Source: Candidatus Saccharimonadota bacterium (lineage in GTDB: Bacteria > Patescibacteriota > Saccharimonadia > Saccharimonadales > Saccharimonadaceae). From it: a DNA stretch of 64,000 nucleotides. Below are positions 59,326-64,000 of the stretch, one piece after another; the stretch's first letter is position 1, and the number at the start of each line of letters is the position of its first letter. Under the pieces are notes generated by a model that searched no databases, was not told the origin of the DNA, and was given only the letters and a program-made list of their open reading frames with translations. A program made the translations under genes and the position numbers. The stretch is from positions 111,590 to 175,589 of the forward strand of contig JAFUCJ010000003.1 in NCBI GenBank assembly GCA_017459705.1, read 5' to 3'.

Positions 59326-61467
59326 ATGAAGCCAGATGCAACATCCATACTATCATTCATAAATAGTGCAGACAAAACATTCGTCATTCCGGTATATCAG
59401 CGTAATTATTCATGGCGTGCAGAAGAATGTGAAAAATTGTTCGAAGACTTATTGGAATCTCTTAAAACTAACAAGCGCCACTACTTTGGTAATATCGTAT
59501 ACTATGTTTTAGACTCAGTTATCTGGCAAGGCTATTCCGAACTAGCTTTAATTGACGGACAGCAACGCGTCACTACGATTATGTTACTACTTGCCGCAAT
59601 ACGCGACACGGAACTAGATGAAACAAAAAGAAAAACCATCACGGAAACATATCTATTGAATAGAAATAGCACGACCAAGGAGCGTGTAAAACTAAAGCAG
59701 ATTGAGTCAGATCGCGATATTTACGAGTCTATCATTAATGGCACATTCGATGAATCCTCAGACAGTAATGCTGGTCGAAATTATAAAGTATTCAAGCGCC
59801 TTATCAAAAATTCTGGTATATCTACGGATGATTTATTGAAGGCTATCAATAACCTTGAAGTCGTAGCCTTAGATTTAAATCTAAATGAAAACAAGGAGAG
59901 ATCAGAATCGCCACAGATCATCTTTGAGAGTATAAATGCGACCGGGAAATCGTTGTCGACTGCTGATCTCTTAAGGAATTATCTACTCATGGGCATTGAG
60001 GATTCCAAACAAGAATCCTACTACAAAGACTATTGGTTGGTAGTCGAAAAGGGCATTGGCAACGATAATATTAGCGACTTTATAAACAAATATTTAATTA
60101 TGAAGATAGGAGATTCGGTCAATAAGAATACAGAGTATGCCGAATTCAAGAAATATCTCACAAAGAATCATGTTACAGTAATTGAGGCCTTAAAGGACTT
60201 AGCTCACTATTCAAAATACTATGCCTGGATTCAACAACCAGACACATCAAAGTCTTTGGATGCCAAAACGGCCGAACGCTTGACCGACCTAAAGGAATTA
60301 AAAACGTCATCGATGGCTCCTCTTCTTCTCTTTTTGTTAGAAAAAGCTGATGACAACAACGTGCCTTCATTTGGCGCATCTGAGTTAAACAATGCATTAG
60401 TGGCGCTTGAATCATGGGGCTTTAGGGCTCGCATTACTGGCGTTCTTACCAGTGGTGCATTTAATACAATTAGCTCCACGAGCCTACTTAATGTTTTAAA
60501 GAAATCGGATAAAACTAATTACGACGAACAGCTAATCTTTGAGCTTTCTAACTATCGCACCCAAGACATCTGGCCGACCGACCAGGAATTTATGTCTGCA
60601 TTTAAAAAGTATAATTTCTACAAAACCTATAAAGATTATGTCCAAAGGAAGCTAGAAAACCATATATCTAATGATCATCATAATTGGAAGCCTGATTCAA
60701 TTGAGCATATTATGCCAGAAACGCTAAGCGCCGATTGGAAGCGAAGGCTGGGAGATAATTATGCCGAAATTCACGGCGAATACCTACATACAATCGGTAA
60801 CCTATCTCCGTTAAATATGAAGGACAATATTATTAACTCAAACGATCCTTTCACAATAAAGTTGCCACAATACAAAGCTTCAAGCTGGAAATTAACTCGC
60901 GATATTTATGATAACTATAGTAATGTGGAAAACTGGGGCGTAAACGAGATTTCTAATCGAGCAGATTCACTAGCATATGAAGCAGTTAAAATCTGGAGCG
61001 GGCCAGATAATCGTGTACGACAGATCGAAGCCAGCACAAAAGAAAAAGATAACGACTACCGTCGTATTATTCCGGGCGGACGTACTTGCGATACGGTCTT
61101 CCACTTAATTTGGAAAAATTACAAAATGAATAATGGCTTCGAATTTAATATTGACGCTAAGATGAGAATCGAGTTTATTAATGAAAAGCCGCACTTTATT
61201 GTTATGGCCGGCTCAAAGATTTTTCCATACATAGATGGCGGCAAAACGCTAAATAAGAGAGAACAAGAAATCCGAAAGGTTGGCTGGAATGACGATGTTA
61301 TATTGAGGCAAGACATAAATATTTTTACGTCCCCATCTGGTGCTTCAGACTTTGTCACGAGTTACTCCACCAATGGATGGACCGAATGGAAAACTAGTGA
61401 TGGTGAAACCCTGGACGATATTGTCGCTTCAGATATTGAAAAAAGCTACGAAAACTTATCTGACTAG
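59326..61467 (+). CDS. GmrSD-like DUF262/DUF1524 nuclease with DUF4357 tail
   Basis: 713 aa. N-terminal DUF262 with IPVYQRNYSW near residue 22 and ALIDGQQRVTTIMLLLAAI near residue 73 (DGQQR nucleotide-handling motif). DUF1524 follows with the HNH-type SIEHIMPETLS near residue 462 and HTIGNLSPLN near residue 487. A DUF4357-like tail lies near residues 580-700. GmrSD type IV restriction enzymes cut DNA with modified, often glucosylated, cytosine; related proteins protect against phage. AAGGAG precedes the ATG. It stands alone between a broken tfoX-like fragment and a zinc protein. Confidence 0.88.
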   Translation: MKPDATSILSFINSADKTFVIPVYQRNYSWRAEECEKLFEDLLESLKTNKRHYFGNIVYYVLDSVIWQGYSELALIDGQQRVTTIMLLLAAIRDTELDETKRKTITETYLLNRNSTTKERVKLKQIESDRDIYESIINGTFDESSDSNAGRNYKVFKRLIKNSGISTDDLLKAINNLEVVALDLNLNENKERSESPQIIFESINATGKSLSTADLLRNYLLMGIEDSKQESYYKDYWLVVEKGIGNDNISDFINKYLIMKIGDSVNKNTEYAEFKKYLTKNHVTVIEALKDLAHYSKYYAWIQQPDTSKSLDAKTAERLTDLKELKTSSMAPLLLFLLEKADDNNVPSFGASELNNALVALESWGFRARITGVLTSGAFNTISSTSLLNVLKKSDKTNYDEQLIFELSNYRTQDIWPTDQEFMSAFKKYNFYKTYKDYVQRKLENHISNDHHNWKPDSIEHIMPETLSADWKRRLGDNYAEIHGEYLHTIGNLSPLNMKDNIINSNDPFTIKLPQYKASSWKLTRDIYDNYSNVENWGVNEISNRADSLAYEAVKIWSGPDNRVRQIEASTKEKDNDYRRIIPGGRTCDTVFHLIWKNYKMNNGFEFNIDAKMRIEFINEKPHFIVMAGSKIFPYIDGGKTLNKREQEIRKVGWNDDVILRQDINIFTSPSGASDFVTSYSTNGWTEWKTSDGETLDDIVASDIEKSYENLSD

Positions 61468-61470
61468 TAA

Positions 61471-61827
61471 CTAAATGTTACGCTGATTCACAAGATACGC
61501 ATCTATAGCTTCCCTCTTACCGCACTCTGGACATATTTCCGTCTCGTTATCTTCACGAGATATCACCGGATATTCCGTAAACTCTTTGCCACATTTCGGA
61601 CAACGCTGAATCTCAAATATCTTACACGTAACGCTTCCATGCAATAAACCCAAATCATCACGCAGAAGATCCATATCGTCATAACGTTTAGCGTCGGCAA
61701 GAAACGACGAATACTTTTGACGCAGTTCAAGCTTCTTCCCGTCCGTGCCATATTCCCCGACATAATACCAAATATCCTTATCGTGAATTACGCCAATAAC
61801 GTATTCGCAAATTCCAATATTACTCAT
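61471..61827 (-). CDS. Protein with C-terminal double CxxC zinc ribbon
   Basis: About 118 aa from the preferred start at 61827 (MSNIGICEY). The first 70 residues (YVIGVIHDKDIWYYVGEYGTDGKKLEL) are of unknown family. Residues 75-105 hold a rubredoxin-like zinc ribbon: RCPKCGKEFTEYPV, EICPECGKREAI. Convergent with the DUF262 gene, four bases apart. Function unknown; a nucleic-acid-binding role is a guess from the ribbon. Confidence 0.6.
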   Translation of the reverse strand: MSNIGICEYVIGVIHDKDIWYYVGEYGTDGKKLELRQKYSSFLADAKRYDDMDLLRDDLGLLHGSVTCKIFEIQRCPKCGKEFTEYPVISREDNETEICPECGKREAIDAYLVNQRNI

Positions 61828-61997
61828 AAAACTACTAACTCCCTGCGAGGAAAAGTTTAAGTAATCAATCGCGGCCATCCTCGCAGAGTGTTCGTATTTA
61901 AACTTACCTTCGCGACAATTGCAAGTTCGAACTCACCGAATAACAGATACACGAGGCACCAAATACATATCTCCCCACACTTCCAAAACGCTTATGC

Positions 61998-62320
61998 TTG
62001 GTGTTTTCGAACCTATGTAATATACTTATGTTAATTGCGGTGCAGAGTTCTGCGCTTTTCGGAAGACGAGAGGGGGTAGCCCCTCATATTTTATGCGCAG
62101 ATTCTGCACTACAAGTGATACTTGCCAATCGGCAACACCTCGGGTGGAGAAAGTATGTACCTTAAATGTAAAAGGAACAACCGGTCATAGAAGACCGAAA
62201 AGAAGCTGTCAAAAACTAAGTAGCAATTACTTTGCGCATTAGTCGCCTGACGATTCGAAGACGCGCGGGCTAGGCAAAGAGAAAGGAGTGTGCGACGACT
62301 TCGTTCCTGTCGTGTTCTAA
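61998..62320 (+). ncRNA. Candidate structured RNA before the recombinase remnant
   Basis: A promoter (TTGGTG-17-TATACT, 61998-62026) points at a chain of hairpins: a long arm GTGCAGA/TCTGCAC enclosing GAGGGG-GTA-GCCCCTC (62040-62110), CAAGT-GAT-ACTTG, TTGCC-AATC-GGCAA, CACC-TCGG-GTG, and CGGTC-ATAGAA-GACCG (to about 62196). No open frame of note spans it and no clear T-run ends it. The 497 bases between genes here hold only this and, further left (61828-61997), nothing I can support. Confidence 0.4.
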
Positions 62321-62324
62321 AGCT

Positions 62325-62781
62325 ATGAATAGAGCGCTAATTAATGCGAGTAGCGGCATAGTTCAGAAGCCATTACGCTACGTACTCTACGTGCGTAAAT
62401 CTTCCGAAGATGCCGAAGCGTTAGGCCAAATCATTACCAGACCAAATCACAGATTGCAAAGAATATGCGAATAATCATGGTTTGCTTCTAGTTGGCGAAC
62501 CGATCCAGGAACCTAAGTCCGCGAAGAAATCCGGCAACCGGCCGCTTTTCTCGCAGATGTTAAAAGATATCGAGAAAGGCAAATACGATGCCATTCTCGC
62601 CTGGCACCCAGACTGTTTATCGCGTAACTCGCTCGAAATCGGAATGGTTGTAGATATGGTCGATAACGGCGTCATTAAAGACTTACGTTTCCCGACCTTT
62701 GAATTCCACAACGATTCTAGCGGCAAACTGACGATAAACATGCTCTTTGCTTTTTTAAAAGATCACAACACCAAACTTTAA
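62325..62781 (+). pseudogene. Large serine recombinase remnant, frameshifted and truncated
   Basis: From ATG 62325 the frame reads KPLRYVLYVRKSSEDAEAL, the resolvase start with the catalytic serine, then shifts frame near 62437. The other frame continues DQITDCKEYANNHGLLLVGEP, SAKKSGNRPLFSQMLKDIEKGKYDAILAWHPD and NGVIKDLRFPTFEFHNDSSGKL, i.e. the rest of the catalytic domain. It stops at 62779-62781 after LFAFLKDHNTKL. The zinc and recombinase domains (several hundred residues) are missing. It marks a decayed integrated element. Confidence 0.85.
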
Positions 62782-62799
62782 TTATTGCGAACCAGCTTC

Positions 62800-62904
62800 C
62801 TACTTTATCCCCTGGCAGATCTTACAAAGATGCACCGGAATATCTTCCAGATCAAGCTTTGCTCCACAAACATCGCATTCATCCTCTTTCAGCAACAAGC
62901 TCAT
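62800..62904 (-). CDS. 34-residue double-CxxC peptide
   Basis: Frame from ATG 62904 to TAG 62800-62802, with CDVCGAKLDLEDIP and LCKICQGIK giving two CxxC pairs, a minimal zinc knuckle. It starts 13 bases after the DUF5655-like gene stop on the same strand. The ribosome-binding site is weak. It could be a real microprotein or the end of a lost larger protein. Confidence 0.45.
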   Translation of the reverse strand: MSLLLKEDECDVCGAKLDLEDIPVHLCKICQGIK

Positions 62905-62917
62905 ATCCACTTCTATC

Positions 62918-63817
62918 CTATTTTTGGTTCTTCTGAAAAGATTTTCTAATGATTGGCATTGCACTATCTATGTCATTCTGATTTTTTACGCTAATCTCAC
63001 ACTCACCATTTCCCCAGTGCCCTACTCGAGATATATCCCTCACTTTTGGTGAAACAATATCGCCAAGCTCACGATATTTTAAATTCGCTGTGATTTTCAG
63101 TTGCTTATGCTGCACCTCTATATCGCAAATATTGCTGGCGCCTTTAAATGCGATGTAATATTTCTTCGGATCGATGTCAATATCGCCCAAATCAAGTATT
63201 CTCTCCTTCAATTCGGTATACAAATCTATTATGCTATCAGGGATATCTCGTAAGTGATCCTTTTCCGTATAAACTTTAATCTCTTTGTCCACATCTGCTT
63301 TATCATCACTATTGGCGGATACCTCTTTAATACTAACATTACTTGTATGCTTAATAAAATCTATATCTACAATGCCATCATCATATTTTGTTACTTTAAT
63401 TAAATCATATGGCGCATCATAAAAATCCGCTGCGTTCATCTGATAGCTAGTATAACTCGGCGAAACAAAAACCACTCGCGATTGTGACCAGTCAATATCA
63501 GAAATGTCAATATTCTTGCCACAATTGCGATTATACCTTAATACGAAATCAGCCTTATGCTGAGAAAGCATTTTCAAATAGGTGTACCCTTGGTCCACCA
63601 GACTATAATTTTTACTGTTCTTATATTCGATAATCTTAAATGCGTTTGCTTCTGAATCATAGGCAAAAGTATCAACTCGAAAATCCCCCACTACGAATTC
63701 CGTTTCTACGAAATCAATTCCAAGGATTATCTTTAAGTTCCTCTCAAAAAATCTCTGCAGTTCTTTTTCATTTTTGAAATTATCTGTAGAGACTATCTTA
63801 TCGCTTTTTATAATCAT
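62918..63817 (-). CDS. DUF5655-like protein with restriction-fold nuclease-like N-terminus
   Basis: 299 aa from the preferred start at 63817 (MIIKSDKIV). The N-terminal part NEKELQRFFERNLKIILGIDFVETEFVVGDFRVDTFAYD, then FKIIEYKNSKNYSLVDQG has the E-x(n)-D-x(n)-E-x-K layout of a PD-(D/E)xK fold. The C-terminal part (about 190-295) has IDLYTELKERILDLGDIDIDPKKYYIAFKGASNICDIEVQHKQLKI, matching DUF5655 (so-called predicted transport). Co-occurrence with restriction genes suggests DNA metabolism or defence. It lies 21 bases after tRNA-Lys on the same strand. Confidence 0.75.
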   Translation of the reverse strand: MIIKSDKIVSTDNFKNEKELQRFFERNLKIILGIDFVETEFVVGDFRVDTFAYDSEANAFKIIEYKNSKNYSLVDQGYTYLKMLSQHKADFVLRYNRNCGKNIDISDIDWSQSRVVFVSPSYTSYQMNAADFYDAPYDLIKVTKYDDGIVDIDFIKHTSNVSIKEVSANSDDKADVDKEIKVYTEKDHLRDIPDSIIDLYTELKERILDLGDIDIDPKKYYIAFKGASNICDIEVQHKQLKITANLKYRELGDIVSPKVRDISRVGHWGNGECEISVKNQNDIDSAMPIIRKSFQKNQK

Positions 63818-63838
63818 AAGTTTCCGCTTTAAATTATT

Positions 63839-63915
63839 TGGTGAGCCGGGAGGGACTCGAACCCTCGACACCAAGCTTAAGAGGCTCGTGCTCTAACCAG
63901 CTGAGCTACCGGCCC
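63839..63915 (-). tRNA. tRNA-Lys (anticodon CTT)
   Basis: Acceptor GGGCCGG/CCGGCTC, D-arm GCTCAGCTGGTTAGAGC, anticodon loop CTCTTAA giving CTT, T-loop GGGTTCGAGTCCC, and an encoded CCA. The accessory region ends beside it. Confidence 0.93.
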
Positions 63916-63925
63916 AAATACGGAC

Positions 63926-64000
63926 TTAACTCACCATTTTATTGTGATGTGCTTCCAGCGCCTCGGCTCGTGCTGTTTTCGATTTACTCGGCGACAAGCG
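63926..64000 (-). CDS. C-terminal fragment of an unknown protein
   Basis: An open frame entering from beyond position 64000 ends in KSKTARAEALEAHHNKMVS and a TAA at 63926-63928, ten bases before tRNA-Lys. The composition is like an ordinary basic cytosolic protein. Too short to identify. Confidence 0.35.
   Translation of the reverse strand, partial: RLSPSKSKTARAEALEAHHNKMVS

Noticed and set aside
1..64000. UGA read as glycine (as in Gracilibacteria)
   Set aside because: UGA ends genes at the expected family length (for example tpiA and R-element frames) and does not interrupt conserved proteins.

Overview
The window looks like a chromosomal segment of a Candidatus Saccharibacteria (TM7) or closely related Patescibacteria member. 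The reasons are the mix of short, divergent core genes (recA, murB, folD, ftsA, ftsZ, nrdR, tpiA, map, adk, rpsU, grpE, hrcA, dnaK, glmM, glmS), a VirB6-like giant membrane protein, a minor-pilin cluster, many small membrane-anchored proteins of unknown function, DUF4143 ATPases, and almost no biosynthetic genes. UGA is used as an ordinary stop, which argues against Gracilibacteria or Absconditabacteria. The lineage assignment is inference; no rRNA is present.

Layout. 0-4.8 kb: end of a probable NUDIX gene, recA, an intergenic region with opposed promoters, murB-folD, and a DUF4143 ATPase behind three 23-bp iterons. 4.9-16.6 kb: envelope and secretion block, with a VirB6-like protein, three large surface proteins and a small GC-rich cytosolic protein. 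16.6-17.0 kb: a probable free-standing structured RNA and tRNA-Gly and tRNA-His. 17-26.3 kb: tpiA, a HAD phosphatase, the ftsA-ftsZ-nrdR-thioredoxin-like-mscS run, adk-map, rpsU and hrcA-grpE under CIRCE control. 26.3-31.5 kb: an 80-aa gene facing the CIRCE, an adenylate-kinase-like protein, a lamin-tail surface protein, a redox flavoprotein without redox cysteines, and tRNA-fMet plus a broken copy. 31.5-36.5 kb: minor pilins, an FtsB-like protein and tRNA-Ile. 36.5-49.6 kb: dnaK with CIRCE, a phosphotransacetylase-like protein, glmM, a second DUF4143 ATPase, a polysaccharide cluster (O-antigen-ligase-like, GT4, initiating sugar transferase) and glmS. 49.6-64 kb: an AT-richer accessory region with tspO and fur remnants, a zinc-type ABC transporter, repeated about 300-bp elements separating small cargo modules (ASCH, GNAT, hydrolase, MmcQ, TfoX fragment), a GmrSD-like DUF262/DUF1524 nuclease, a serine-recombinase remnant and a DUF5655-like protein, ending at tRNA-Lys.

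Working together: glmM and glmS supply UDP-GlcNAc precursor for murein and for the polysaccharide cluster; ftsA and ftsZ (and possibly the FtsB-like protein) serve division; hrcA, grpE and dnaK form a CIRCE-controlled heat-shock regulon; the VirB6-like protein, pilins and sorted surface proteins fit an episymbiont that must attach to and exchange material with a host cell.

Most notable: (i) palindromic elements inserted in frame inside protein genes (murB, ligase, glycosyltransferase, phosphotransacetylase-like); (ii) a promoter-to-terminator structured RNA at 16.6-16.74 kb that I cannot assign; (iii) the repeat-bounded cargo modules at 52.8-58.7 kb; (iv) a very regular leaderless promoter design, with TATAAT about six bases before ATG, at more than fifteen genes.
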